From positions 18,241,878 to 18,305,877 of the forward strand of contig OW203740.1 of NCBI GenBank assembly GCA_934045075.1: a stretch of DNA of 64,000 bases, written 5' to 3'. Under the pieces are notes generated by a model that saw only the letters and a list, made by a program, of their open reading frames with translations, was not told the origin of the DNA and did not search any database. Position numbers and translations under genes: made by a program. This DNA comes from Yponomeuta sedellus (lineage: Eukaryota > Arthropoda > Insecta > Lepidoptera > Yponomeutidae). Positions 1 to 10,762 of this stretch are shown piece after piece (position 1 is the stretch's first letter; every line of letters begins with the position of its first letter).

Positions 1-202
1 CGCAGCAGGGAAACAACAGGAACGGTTGATCACATTTTAATTAATACATCGTTAAGACTCCAGTCTCTTAACTCTCTTCTTCTAGTCTTACACTAGCTTA
101 TATATAATAATCCTACGTGCCTTGGGAGGAGTTGTCTATATTTCAGATACGTGAAGGCATGTGGCGTGATGATGTTATTTGCCTATCACAACCTATTTAG
201 AG
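1..202. other. Unassigned intergenic DNA
   Basis: AT-rich sequence with no supported open frame, repeat or RNA. It borders the left half of a family A repeat. Confidence 0.5.
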
Positions 203-318
203 GCTATAATAATTTGTGGGTACAGCGATATCATTCCGATGTAAAACCTAACTGCAAAGTAGGTACTCGGGGCTGCAAGTGATGCAATCTACTTCAGCCA
301 GATGTCGCTGCCTGTACG
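203..318 (+). repeat. Family A tRNA-like repeat, left half (split by mariner)
   Basis: This matches the part of family A that lies upstream of the tRNA-like core in the copies at 13700-13830 and, reversed, 13340-13470 (blocks around GATATCATTCCGATGTAAAA and GATGTCGCTGCCTGTACG). The copy breaks exactly at the TA where a mariner is inserted and continues at 1613. Confidence 0.85.
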
Positions 319-320
319 TA

Positions 321-1612
321 CGAGGCATGCCTTTTAAGTTTTGTCGTTTGAAGAAAAAACACAACTACTTAGAACCTTATAGTCTTTTTATTGTTTTTCA
401 AAGTATTCACCACGTAACTTAATACAATTTCCCATTCGCTCAAACCAGTTATTATAACATTTATGTCACTCTAAAGTGGGGGTGTTCAAAATGGCTGACT
501 TGAAAGCGTCGACTGCTTCTTCACCGGACTGGAACCTTTGACCACGAAGACTTTTATTAGGAAATGTAAAGAAATCGTTGGGGCTTAGGTCAGGACTGTA
601 TGGAGGATGGTCAAGAATTTCTACTTTTTCCTGCTTCAAATACTCAATTGTTTCACGAGCGCTGTGTGAGCTTGCGTTGTCGTGGTGCAGGATGATGCGT
701 CGCTTTGAGTTAGATTTTCGAAGTTCGACGATGACTTGTGGTAAAGAAACTGTGGTATACCACTCTGCGTTAACCGTTTTACGATCTTCAAGTGCAATAG
801 TCGAAACATGACCGGTTTTTCCAACGAACGTGGCCACCATCTTCTTCGAAGTGCTTCGAGAACGAACAACTTTAGTCGGCTTTGGCTCGTCTTGAAAGAC
901 CCAGATTGTAGATTGTTGTTTGGAATCAGGATCGTAGGCATAGATCCAAGATTTGTCACCACTGATGATGTCGTAGACGTGATTTGACTCTCCTCGGTTG
1001 AACCTTTGCAGAGTTTTCTTGCACCATCTGACGCGAGCCGCCTTGTGATCGTCGGAAAGCAGATGCGGTATCCAACGGCAAACTAGCTTTCTAACACCAA
1101 GCGCTTCATGCAAGATCTTCTGAATGGTTGTCCCTGAGATGCCTAATAGAGCCTCTATCTCTCGATATGTCACATGACGATCTTCGAGAATTAGTTGTCT
1201 CACAGCAATGATGTTATCATCAGTGAAGGCGGATTTTGGGCGTCCTTCGCGAGATTTGTCACTAACACTAGTATATCCACGTTGGAATTCTACATACCAG
1301 AGTTCGACAGTCCGCAGACATGGGGCTTCATCACGGAACACAGATGTTAGCTCTTCAAAACACTGAAGTCGTGTCAGGCCTCTTCTAAAGTTGTAGAAAA
1401 TTATTGCACGAACATTTTCCTTAGAAAGATTCATTTTCGTACGTGACCTGACAGATTCAAATCGACGTTGTGACTAAACAATAGTATTAGGTAATCTTAA
1501 TACTTTCAACTGTTTTGAGATTCTAAATTTAAACACATTCGAATATAGAACAGTTCCAAATTCAAAATTGCCGGGAAATATGGAAACGACAGAACTTAAA
1601 AGGCATGCCTCG
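321..1612 (-). mobile_element. mariner-family DNA transposon, full length (1,292 bp)
   Basis: Both ends carry a 26-bp terminal inverted repeat starting CGAGGCATGCCTTTTAAG (321-346 and 1587-1612) with one mismatch. The element is flanked by the TA duplication expected of Tc1/mariner (319-320 and 1613-1614). It interrupts a family A repeat: the flanks join as GTACG-TA-ATACAG, which is the uninterrupted sequence of other family A copies. The transposase frame lies on the minus strand. The near-perfect ends suggest a fairly recent insertion. Confidence 0.95.
388..1434 (-). pseudogene. mariner transposase with one in-frame stop
   Basis: This encodes a cut-and-paste DDE transposase. From Met at 1434 the frame runs 322 codons to a TGA at 466-468, then stays open in the same frame to a TAA at 388-390. 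The whole is about 348 codons, the usual mariner length. Seen in the protein: two N-terminal helix-turn-helix blocks (about residues 1-60 and 85-115), the WIPH linker (121-124), and the catalytic triad D160 (SGDKSW), D252 (HHDN) and D287 (SPND), with 34 residues between the last two, i.e. D,D34D. The motif after D287 (FPNKSLRG) looks about two residues shorter than in the sister copies at 51-55 kb. The early stop removes about 26 C-terminal residues, so I call it a pseudogene, but a marginal one. Confidence 0.9.
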
Positions 1613-1745
1613 TAATACAGAGAATTGTAAAGAGACGCGAAATTTTACTGATGCCGGTGAGTCGCCCATTGGGTCAGTTGGATAGAGCGCTGGCACGGAT
1701 AGCCAGAGGTACGATAGCAGGACGGGGATTTACCTACTGTGTTTT
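1613..1745 (+). repeat. Family A tRNA-like repeat, right half (split by mariner)
   Basis: Continues the copy begun at 203. It holds the start of the tRNA-like core (GCCCATTGGGTCAGTTGGAT, near 1666) and the anticodon-arm region, then diverges before the B box. This copy has the older-looking extra A in GGATAGAGC. Confidence 0.85.
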
Positions 1746-1774
1746 ATTGGAGGCAATATATAATATGTTGTTGC

Positions 1775-2010
1775 TGTGTGGTGTCGGCCTAGAGAATAGC
1801 ACCAACCCAAATCCTTCGAGCGGGTGTCGTAAAAGGCGACTAAGGGACACAAACCGGAGGGGTGGGCAGCAGCGCCCCCTGCAGTACAATGCCACCAAAC
1901 TGCGATGCAAAAATGCAAACTACCCCCCAATGATGGCACAACCTTGCGCTATGGCGCTCATTAGGGGAGGGCTATGTTCAGCAGTGGACTAATGTAGCCT
2001 GAAGAAGAAA
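1775..2010 (+). repeat. Family C interspersed repeat
   Basis: Shares long blocks with copies at 12125, 16386, 18038, 19206, 10686 and 33978: CTATGGCGCTCATTAGGGGA and CAGCAGTGGACTAAT, ending in a GAAGAAGAA tail. Class unknown; the A-rich tail suggests a retroposon. The overlapping open frames are repeat sequence, not genes. Confidence 0.75.
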
Positions 2011-2077
2011 TATATGTACGTTTTTACTAATACCTAATCTGACAGAGGGCAAAAGGCCGTCCCCGTTTTGTGTTTGA

Positions 2078-2205
2078 AACGGTTGTAGCGCATTGGTGTA
2101 ACGCTACAATCACTTCAAACACGCATTTAAGAGGTTGTGGGTTCGAACCAGTGTACTCTTTTCTCTCTTGGGACCGTACGGAAATAAAACTGTCGACTTA
2201 AAGTG
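2078..2205 (+). mobile_element. tRNA-headed SINE-like repeat
   Basis: An A-box-like stretch (TAGCGCATTGG, about 2086) and a B box (GGGTTCGAACC, about 2139) lie about 50 bp apart, the Pol III promoter layout of tRNA-derived SINEs. No canonical tRNA fold is preserved. A short unique tail follows. Confidence 0.5.
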
Positions 2206-2860
2206 TTAAACAATAAATTTTTTATTTACAATTTTGCAGGTCGTGGATTATAGTTAGCCCTACACACTGGTCACTTTCACCTTGGATTCGATGGGCAGGA
2301 ACTCCCCTGAGTCGATCTGGCCGGCGCGACTACCCGACGATAGTGCGACTTTACTAATGACCTACATTAATTGAATTTGTATTAACAATATAAACTCGCT
2401 AACCCGAGTTCTGAGGTGTTCACGTATCATAGCGCGGTGAGCTCACGTGGTCATCCTGAGAGGCCTATGGTATAGGTCGTTTATAGGCTACTTATGTCCC
2501 CGCTCTGTACTGCTATGCCGTTGGCCCTATTCCAGAATTCCTCGATCCGGGAGTGAAAGGCAACTACCAAGGTCATTGTATTACAAGAAACTCAGTCGAT
2601 TTCATAAAGCGGATTCGCTTGCATTCATTTAGCGACGTCTCGCTGGAAAAACCCCGAATCGTAGTTGTGAAACCGTCCAGTCATAGCTGAGCTTCCATTC
2701 TTAAGTGCAGCTGGTGATCGAAGGGGCAGAGTTCGTTAGTTTGTTTAATATGGACGGCACGCATGTTTGGTTTGCGTAGCGTCTAAGGCTTGTGAAAGTC
2801 GGATGCTGATATTTGGCCGAAGGATTTACCTTCGGTACACATATTATACGTACGTTAAGC
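2206..2860. other. Unassigned intergenic DNA
   Basis: No supported gene or repeat. Small open frames here lack recognisable domains. Confidence 0.45.
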
Positions 2861-3066
2861 ATTTGGTGCCGGCTGTCAAGCAATGGCAGTCGTTAAGCCA
2901 TGTCAGAGGCCTTATGGGCGGCTTGATAACTTCTAACAGCAAGGCCCGCCACTGTCTTACAATCCTCCACCAACCCGGACTTGGCCCCCGTGGTGGAGTA
3001 TGGCCTAACCTTCCTGCGATGCAGGAAAAGACCCGTGCCCCAGCAGTGGGGACATACAAGGGTTGA
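2861..3066 (+). mobile_element. Family B SINE, 5'-truncated copy
   Basis: Carries the family B body: GTGCCGGCTGTCA, AGGCCTTATGGGCGGCTTGA, CAACCCGGACTTGGCCCCCG and CCCAGCAGTGGGGACATACA. The 5S-like head seen in other copies (22711, 31640, 48400) is missing. Open frames on both strands are repeat sequence. Confidence 0.8.
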
Positions 3067-3929
3067 TAACGAACGAATACATAATTATCATACGTGACCC
3101 ATTTTATGTACAGCCACAGATAGCGTCGGAGTGGTCCCTTCACCCATCTAGCGTGAGTGAAGATAACACGACGCTGTATAAAAAAAAAGGCCGATATTAA
3201 TTTTATGTACAAAGTTTTGCGCCTTCCCTCCTATCGGTGATCGATCACCCGTAGTATTTTCCAAGATCCCCTTGCCCTCTAGGCTCTAATATTCACGTAG
3301 TACCTAACTAATAAATATGGTTAGACATATTTTTCGCAAACAGTGTCCAAAAGAAATTGGCTACCTGCTAAAAGTTTACTACATTTACATAAAAAGGATA
3401 AAAACTATCTAAATCAGCTGGGGCGTCACCGAAGAGTTTTTTTAAGTTTTTAATATATAACTATGTATGAATCTCGCGAATCGGTAAGAAATACTACTAA
3501 TTGTAAGCGTAATAAAGAAGATCATTAGCTGCGCTGCTTACAAAGTTTTAAAATTGCCCCCCCAATTACTATCTTAAGACTTCCCGTATTTTTGGCGTAA
3601 TCTGGTAATTTACCACGACCAACTACAGGTGTGAAGAAACTCAAGGGTCAGAGGAGGATATTTAACTCGAAAGATAGGTCGTGGCGTAAGTAAGCACTAT
3701 GGAACAGAATCAGACCAAATGAGAAAAGGCTTTTATGTCACCTTTCCACAATACTCACTGGCCAAAAGAGTCCCCAAAGTGTCCGGAGACATTAGAAGAA
3801 GGGTCCAAAATGTTCAATGTCACTGCCAAGATCACTGCGTGGACTTGGTTGCAATATGCTGAGCCTCGACCCTTTGTCTTAATATGTCAATATGTCTTAA
3901 TATGTCAATGTGATAGCGATTAAGAAACT
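3067..3929. other. Unassigned intergenic DNA
   Basis: AT-rich, with short direct repeats (AATATGTCAATATGTCTTAA near 3880) but no gene or classifiable element. Confidence 0.45.
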
Positions 3930-4312
3930 GGAGGTGTTGTTTAAACGTAGCCTATAAACGCCCCACTGCAGAGCACAAAAGTATGGGCTTAATTACCACG
4001 CGTGCCCCCCGCAGATTGGCATTTTTAAGTACCGAGGTATTTGAACACTTCAGACACTCAGGTTTCCTCAAGATGTTTTCCTTCATAGTTAACGAGTGGT
4101 ATTATAATAAAATTATTATAATATTTCTTTGTAGCACCAATTAAGATATTGTGCAATAGTCGGGCTTAATCAGTGCTGCTACAATAACTTCACAAATGTA
4201 CTCATAACATAAAAAACAAAGTCAGGTGGTACATGCCCTCACTGGGAATCGAACCTGGGTCTCTAGCTTTTAAGCCCATTGTTTTACCCCCTGGGCTACC
4301 GCCGACAATAAT
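3930..4312 (-). mobile_element. Family D tRNA-headed SINE
   Basis: On the minus strand the head at about 4312-4225 has an A box (TAGCCCAGGGGGT) and a perfect B box (GGTTCGATTCC). The body includes the reverse of GGGCTTAATTACCACGCGTG and of GATGTTTTCCTTCATAGTTA, shared with copies at 23728, 28675, 36160, 47870 and 50425. This is the most complete copy in the window. Confidence 0.7.
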
Positions 4313-4629
4313 TTCTAAAGTTCAAGAATCGTTTATATTCTTATTTTGTCCAGCCCAACACCCTGTCCAATTTATCTTTCCTTTGTACAGGCATTTATGA
4401 TTCTTTTCATTACCGGAGTTTATTTTACAGCATATTTTACGCACTATTGTTGCATCATCACGAGCGTAACTTTAAATGGACTTCAAGTATTTTTAGTGCG
4501 GCATCAAATAAATTCATTACACTCCGCTCGCCCTTAACGGGTGAAAGACCGGACTTCTTGTTTGAAAAAGATGGCCGACATAACAAAAAAAGAAAGAACG
4601 ACAAAGACATTTTTGAAATTTAAAACAAT
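4313..4629. other. Unassigned intergenic DNA
   Basis: AT-rich, no supported gene. The 63-codon open frame at 4346 shows no domain. Confidence 0.4.
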
Positions 4630-5170
4630 AAAGAAATAAAATACAATTTTAAAAACCTATTTAAAGGACAATTTTAAAAACCTATTTAGAGGCTAAAAAT
4701 TCAACCCATGGCGGGATTCGAACCCGCGACCTCTCGCTATCCGTGCCAGCGCTCTATCCAACTGAGCTAATGGGCGACTCACCGGCAACAGTGAAATTTC
4801 GAACCTCTTTACACTATACTCTGTATTAGGTAGGTACGTACAGGCAGCGACATCTGGCTGAAGTAGATTGCATCACTTACAGACACGACTACCTACTTTG
4901 TAGTTAGGTTTTTACATCGGAATGATATCGCTGTACCCACATGATTATACTATTTTTATTTTTAATGCACTAACCCGTGCTAAGGACAACTTTAAAAACC
5001 TATTTAGAGGCTAAAAATTCCACCCATGCCGGGATTCGAACCCGCGACCTCTGGCTATCTGTGACAGCGCGCTATCCAACTGAGCTAATGGGCGACTCAC
5101 CGGCATCAGTGAAATTTCGAACCTTTCTTGCACTATACTCTGTATTACGTACAGGCAGCGACATCTCGAT
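4630..5170 (-). repeat. Family A tRNA-like repeat, tandem dimer
   Basis: Two tRNA-like cores on the minus strand (about 4775-4703 and 5093-5022), about 318 bp apart, in the same orientation with family A flanks between. The first core keeps the apparently ancestral form: A box TAGCTCAGTTGG, B box GGTTCGAATCC and a perfectly paired T stem (GCGGG/CCCGC). The anticodon loop reads ACGGATA with C instead of T at position 33, so it is not a normal tRNA gene. Confidence 0.85.
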
Positions 5171-5640
5171 AACATCTTTTCAGAAGGAAATGGCTACCCT
5201 TGGACAAGGCCTATGTGCAGTAGTGGACGGGTATGGGCTGATTGATAATATTAAGGGTTTTTTTAACAGAGCTGGTCCTGGCTTTGGACTTTCGGTTGGA
5301 TGTTGGATACATCCAATCTTCTGCACTGATACAAAGTTATACCCACTTGCCTAATCTCATTTTTTTATGTGTTCTTTAGGTCAGTCGACTGCCTCAGGAG
5401 CTGATCGACTTTTATTTTTCGGATCTTTCTTAAGCGCAAAGACAAGGTTTTTTTTAATATTTATATAAGGGTCAACGTCAACTTGACCTAAATGATACTT
5501 AATACTGACACCTTACCAACTAAGTATTTACATGATCACATATTTTCTAGCTTAAATACCAAATGACACTAAATTCAAAAGGATTGGATTAAATACACAC
5601 ACTGCGAATAATATGAGTACTTACTTCCCCATCAACTACA
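5171..5640. other. Unassigned intergenic DNA
   Basis: Contains a remote CAAGGCCTATGTGCAGTAGTGGA stretch resembling tails of lepidopteran short repeats (near 5200). Otherwise nothing is recognised. Confidence 0.35.
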
Positions 5641-5766
5641 TGGTCTAACGACGGGGTTACTGTGGTGTGATCGGCATCCTGATCAGGATTCGCAACCTGA
5701 GTCGCTGGATGCGGAGGGCACATGACCGTGAACTGCAGCAGGCGCCACATGGCTGATGATGATAAA
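5641..5766 (+). pseudogene. Possible LINE C-terminal tail fragment
   Basis: Translates around CTGGATGCGGAGGGCACATG to WMRRAHDRE, and a related stretch lies at 50050-50150. Such R/D/R/W-rich ends occur in the C-termini of RTE-type LINE proteins. Too short for a firm call. Confidence 0.3.
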
Positions 5767-5844
5767 TTGCATTGTTTGACTGCTCAAATGCAAGGATGTT
5801 GCTCAAATGGCATTGTTTGATCCGTTGTCGGAGCTTCTTTTATA

Positions 5845-6390
5845 ATTTTACTAGCTTTTGCCCCCGACTCCGTCCGCGTGAACTAGAGAGATTCAAGGAA
5901 CAAAATTTTGCAGCCCCGTTCCCTCCCTTAAGGGTTAAATTAAAAAAAACGGCGAAACACATATTATGTTCAATCAATTGTGTTGAAGAGTATTTATTGT
6001 GTCTATTTCTCCTTCGGCAAATTCTCCGATTTGGGGTTGCCTGGAAGAAATTGCTATTAGCAATAAGGCCGCCAATTTTATCTTAATGTTCTGAATAAAT
6101 TTTCCGGTATACAATAAAGAATATTCTTATCTTATCTTATTTTAATTTTCAAGAAAATTTGACAACGTTCTTTATAGGTACCTCCCATACAAATTTTGGC
6201 AACCCTTTTCGCCCCCATAGGGGTTGAATTTAAAAAAATCCGGTCTTATTCCTTGCCTACATTATAATATAGACCCTCTGTGCAAAATTTCAGCTTCCTA
6301 GGTCCAACGGCTTGGGCTGGGCGTTGATGAGTGAGTCAGTCAGTCAGTCAGTCAGGACTTTGAATTTTATTTATATAGATAGATAGATGT
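5845..6390 (+). repeat. LINE 3'-tail-like repeat ending in TCAG and AGAT microsatellites
   Basis: Blocks such as CTAGCTTTTGCCCCCGACTC, a GTTAAATT/GTTGAATT plus A-run motif twice, and AAAATTTCAGCTTCCTAGGT are followed by a short TCAG repeat (6331-6356) and AGAT units (6373-6388). This layout resembles 3' UTRs of non-LTR retrotransposons. No coding part remains. Confidence 0.45.
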
Positions 6391-7104
6391 CCCATCTCCG
6401 AACGGAGGTTGGCTGCTTCCTACACGCACCAGCATTGAGCGAACAGTGTTTACAAAGGAATGCATTCAACTCATCAATTCTCTCGGTTTTTTTTCTTCGC
6501 TCGGTGATATACGGGCTGTGGGCAAGAAAGAATGCACCCTTCCTTTGAGGAATGCATATTATGTGCAACAAAATACGGGCACTACGAGTATGTAAGTATG
6601 TAGGTAGTACTATGGAGGTAAAGGTAAGGAATTCAAAAAGGTTAAAGTTTAGTTTTTTTGTTAAAATGTTTTACCACTAAGCTCGATATCGAAAAGTCCC
6701 GAATACGTTAGGTACCTAATCGTACAATGCTTCTCTTAATAAAAAATCCGTAAAATTATTATTTGTTGACACTGTGGTAAAATCGTTTTTTCTTTTGGAT
6801 TCCTTTTTACTTCGGATTTCTTCTGATTAATTTGGTCAGTGGTGTACGTGCTTAAACACATGTCCTGTTAATATACCTACATCGCAGGGAATTGCCATTT
6901 GTGACGCTAGAAGCCGCAATATCACTTGTTTGCATGATTCATACAAAACATGACCTATATTCAGCCGTTTCTGAATATTAATTAATTACCATGCAATATG
7001 CTGATTGCTCGTTCGTCATAGTTAGATTAGAAGGAGTGGTACGATTGACCACAAACCGCAGAAAAGTTATTGCCAAAGCAACACAATACCTACTTTGTAA
7101 ATAC
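6391..7104. other. Unassigned intergenic DNA
   Basis: AT-rich, without a supported gene or repeat. Confidence 0.4.
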
Positions 7105-7107
7105 TAA

Positions 7108-7482
7108 AAGCCTGTGCAGACGCGGCACTATCCCCCGGGTACTTTTTTGTCCGTCGATATAGATCTCTTGTAAGTTGTATCGAATAACGTACACGAGGGA
7201 CTAAAAGTACCCCGTACAAAAAGTCCCTCAAGTTACCGAGGACATCAAGAGACCGGACTGGACAAAAGTTCGGTGTTTTCTTTTAAAACGCCTTTTCTTT
7301 TTCAACTTCATGTAAATTACAACACAATGTAATCTCAGAATATTTGATTCCATAGCGTACGAATCACTTAATTTCCGGGGAAAAAGTAGGCGTTGAGTCC
7401 GCGACAAGTACTCGGAGGACATTTTTTAAGATTCAGGGAGTTTTGTCCCTAGGGGACAAAAGTTTTTCGTCTGCGCAGGTCT
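7108..7482. mobile_element. MITE with TAA target duplication (375 bp)
   Basis: Ends AAGCCTGTGCAGACG (7108-7122) and the reverse of AGACCTGCGCAGACG (7468-7482) form a 15-bp inverted repeat with two mismatches. TAA flanks both sides (7105-7107, 7483-7485). A 3-bp TWA duplication is typical of PIF/Harbinger (Tourist-like) elements. It has no transposase frame. Confidence 0.65.
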
Positions 7483-7555
7483 TAAGTTGGTAAATGGGCA
7501 AGCTTAAAAATTTACCACTAGTTGCAGAAAGAGACCATTTGTCCTAAAAAGTATT

Positions 7556-7612
7556 TCCACACTGCTGCTGGGACACGGGTCTCTTCCTGCATCGCAGGAA
7601 GGTTACGAAAAA
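7556..7612 (-). repeat. Family B SINE fragment
   Basis: Matches the 3' end of family B: GCTGCTGGGACACGGGTCTC and CTGCATCGCAGGAAGGTTA. Confidence 0.6.
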
Positions 7613-8205
7613 CTGTTAATTACTGACATTGAATTAGATCGTAATTAGTGCTTCATACTGTAACAGCCTAATCAGCCATAATCTTTATATAAATAATTCT
7701 ACTGTACTGTACGTGTGTACGTCACTGAACACCATTGTTCTGAGGAACTCCTCGTAAACGGAGGACAGATTTGTTTTTTTTTAATGCGTTTGGCTGGCGC
7801 CCTGGATGGTTAAGAGTCACAAATCAACCCGGCAGATGGCGCTGCATGCAGGACACCGTCTGTTCGGTCCGCTAGATTTTATTAATAATACCTATTAATT
7901 AAAAATCTGTAGGTACGAGTAAGTGAGATAACTTTTATTTATTTAGCTTATTTTAGTTATGTTCTATTGAGAATGTATTGGTGGATATATTGTCGGTAGT
8001 CCTAATAAAACAGAATTCCTGCAAATATTCCAAAAACGCGGACAAAAATAGTCTGTGGTAGAAATATTACAAGGAAAAGGGGCACTACCTATTCACGGAT
8101 TCAATAAATAGTTCTTAGGAATGCTTTAAAAGAACCGTAGTAGCATACACTGACTCTAAGAAATGCTATAAAAGACTCTTGTTGTTATTGTAGCCGTAGG
8201 CTTAC
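7613..8205. other. Unassigned intergenic DNA
   Basis: No supported gene or repeat. Confidence 0.4.
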
Positions 8206-8341
8206 AGACTTAACGGCCTCCTGGCATCTGCCTACCATGCGAGAGGTCCCAGGTTCGAACCCCGGCTGGGGACAAAAAAAAACCCAGGTTGAATGTTTCA
8301 TTTTTGTGATGTCGCTGTTTCTGGTTCCCACGAAACATGTT
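8206..8341 (+). mobile_element. Family E tRNA-headed SINE
   Basis: Shows CTGCCTACCATGCGAGAGGT, a B box (GGTTCGAACCC) and, after an A-run, TGTGATGTCGCTGTTTCTGG and TTCCCACGA, as in copies at 15827 and 52543. The A box is degenerate here. Confidence 0.65.
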
Positions 8342-8659
8342 AAAAGTTAATTTTGAAATTTTCATTATGCCTAGGTATTATCTTTTTCTTTCAGCAGAAC
8401 CTACATGTTAAGATTGTCTAGAAATGATGACTTATTGATTTAAAGCTAAGTGTTACGAGTGATGAAATAAAATAAAAAAAATAAATGAGTTATTAGAATT
8501 TACTTATTAGTGAATTTTATTTATTTAATTTTATTTGTTAGCTAGGCAGTACCTACGAAAGTTTATGTAAGTAGGAACATAATGTGTTAAGATTCTGTGT
8601 TTACCAAAAAGCCTAAATAAGGATATGGCTGTAGGTATGTAGCGTGACTATAGGTACAT
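8342..8659. other. Unassigned intergenic DNA
   Basis: AT-rich (A/T over most of 8450-8560); no gene or classifiable repeat. Confidence 0.4.
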
Positions 8660-9475
8660 CGTTTTGTATTTTTAGGATATTTAAAAACCTATTTAGAGGC
8701 TAAAAATTTCACCCATGCCGGGATTCGAACCCGCAACCTCTGGCTATCCGTACCAGCTCTCTACCAATTGAGCCAATGGGCGACTCACGGCATCAGTGAA
8801 ATTTCGAACCTCTTTACAATATTCTCTGTATTACGTACAGGCAGCGACATCTGACTTAAGCAAATTGCATTACTTACAGCCCCGACTACCTACTTTGCAG
8901 TTAGGTTTAACATCGGAACGATATCACTGTACCCACATGATTGCAATATTTTTATTTTTAATGCACTAACCCGTGCTAAGGACCAAATTTAAAAACCTAT
9001 TACAGGCTAAAAATTTCACCCATGCCGGGATTCGAACCCGCAACCTCTGGCTATCCGTACCAGCGCTCTACCAATTGAGCCAATGGGCGACTCACGGCAT
9101 CAGTGAAATTTCGAACCTCTTTACAATATTCTCTGTATTACGTACAGGCAGCGACATCTGACTTAAGCAAATTGCATTACTTACAGCCCCGACTACCTAC
9201 TTTGCAGTTAGGTTTAACATCGGAACGATATCACTGTACCCACATGATTGCAATATTTTTATTTTTAATGCACTAACCCGTGCTAAGGAACAAATTTAAA
9301 AACCTATTTAGAGGCTAAAAATTTCACCCATGCCGGGATTCGAACCCGCAACCTCTGGCTATCCGTACCAGCGCTCTACCAATTGAGCCAATGGGCGACT
9401 CACGGCATCAGTGAAATTTCGAATCTCTTTACAATATTCTCTGTATTACGTACAGGCAGCGACATCTGACTTAAG
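8660..9475 (-). repeat. Family A tRNA-like repeat, tandem trimer (period 307-308 bp)
   Basis: Three tRNA-like cores on the minus strand begin their 3' ends at 8711, 9018 and 9326, giving periods of 307 and 308 bp. All three share the same variants (CCGTACCAG, ACTCACGGCATC, GCAATATTTTT), so they arose from each other by local tandem duplication rather than by separate insertions. The middle unit lacks a few bases of ACCTATTTAGAGGC. Confidence 0.9.
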
Positions 9476-9487
9476 TATTTTACTTAA

Positions 9488-9585
9488 GTAGTTTACTATT
9501 TTTAGCCTCTAAATAGGTTTTTAAATTTGTTCCTTAGCACGGGTTAGTGCATTAAAAATAAAAATATTGCAATTTTTAGGATAAG
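9488..9585 (+). repeat. Family A end fragment, inverted relative to the trimer
   Basis: TAGCCTCTAAATAGGTTTTT followed by CTTAGCACGGGTTAGTGCAT is the 3' tail of family A in the opposite orientation to the adjacent trimer. The array can therefore fold back on this end. Confidence 0.8.
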
Positions 9586-10685
9586 TATGTTTAATCTACC
9601 AAGAATACAGTAAAAGTGAGTCAGCGCCGGTTCTAACTTATTAGCTAATCGATTCACCCCGCCATACTTTGTGGCAGGGATGCCAACATAACAAACTGTA
9701 CTTCCGACTTTATAGGTAAGATGACACTATTGAATAGGTAGGTAGGTACTTTTAATATCGTGACATTAACCAATAAAGCAATCGGCGAAACAGTGTCACT
9801 GCAAACCAGTGCCAGAATGATCAAAGGTAACTCTTTCATTAAAATTGTCAAAAATCATGACAGTTATTTAAAAAACGGACAAAACGCTGTTTAGCCATAT
9901 TTGGTTAATTATTCAATAAAGATTTTATTCGTAGACTTCAGTGGTGGGATACTGGCAATCGTGTTGTCAAACTTATCAATTATACCTCGAGTAAAGTAGG
10001 CAGAACTTCACGCTATAATATAGGTACTATGTAATTGATAGCACGATTCTCAGTATCGCACTTCGGTATACCTAGTTAATTGATTTCAATACAAACGGTA
10101 GTAGGAACAGTTATATATAACTTATAACAAGTACCAAATCAATTATACCCCTGTTTCTACCGTTCAAAGATGTCAGGTGGCCAAAGTCCAGGCTAAAAAG
10201 AACAACTAACATCTGTTAATGTAAATTAACAGCTTGTTAGTGTACGACAAACCTGTGTTTAGTCTATTAGTCTGGTATAAGAAAAGTGGCAAAATGGTCT
10301 GTTAGTTTTTAGAAATACCTCAAGCTCTAGAGTAGGCTTCGATTTTCGCCAATTTGGCCGTTTTCGTACTGATAGTTCCGATCTCGAAATTAAGTGTCAT
10401 ATTAGTTCCGATATTTCTATTACACGAATATATCCGATTCTATCCGATAGTAGCTGATGTATATTCTAAAAGCTAACAGACTTAGGTACCTATATTGCCA
10501 GTTTTCTTCTATTCGTCTATTTATCCTTACTTGTCCAATTTAGTAAACCATATTCTAACCTCAAATTTGAAATAAATAAAATCTTGTTTTCTAATTTGGA
10601 CAAGTAAGGAAAAATACACTATACACGGCTTGCATTTACAAAAAAGGGCAAACGCTAGTCGGACTCACTAAATACTTTACATACC
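9586..10685. other. Unassigned intergenic DNA
   Basis: No supported gene. A near-inverse pair, CTTACTTGTCCAATTTAGTA (about 10527) and AATTTGGACAAGTAAGG (about 10594), could form a small hairpin. Confidence 0.4.
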
Positions 10686-10762
10686 TTCGTCGTCGTCAGG
10701 CTATACTAGTCCACTGCTGGACATAGGTATCCCTCCGCTAAAGAGCGCCACGTTGTGCTATC
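10686..10762 (-). repeat. Family C fragment
   Basis: GTCAGGCTATACTAGTCCAC followed by TGCTGGACATAGG and GAGCGCCACGTTGTGCTATC matches the 3' part of family C, as at 33978. Confidence 0.6.

Noticed and set aside
8660..9475. CRISPR-like regular repeats
   Set aside because: Period is 308 bp with no unique spacers; it is a eukaryotic tandem repeat of family A.
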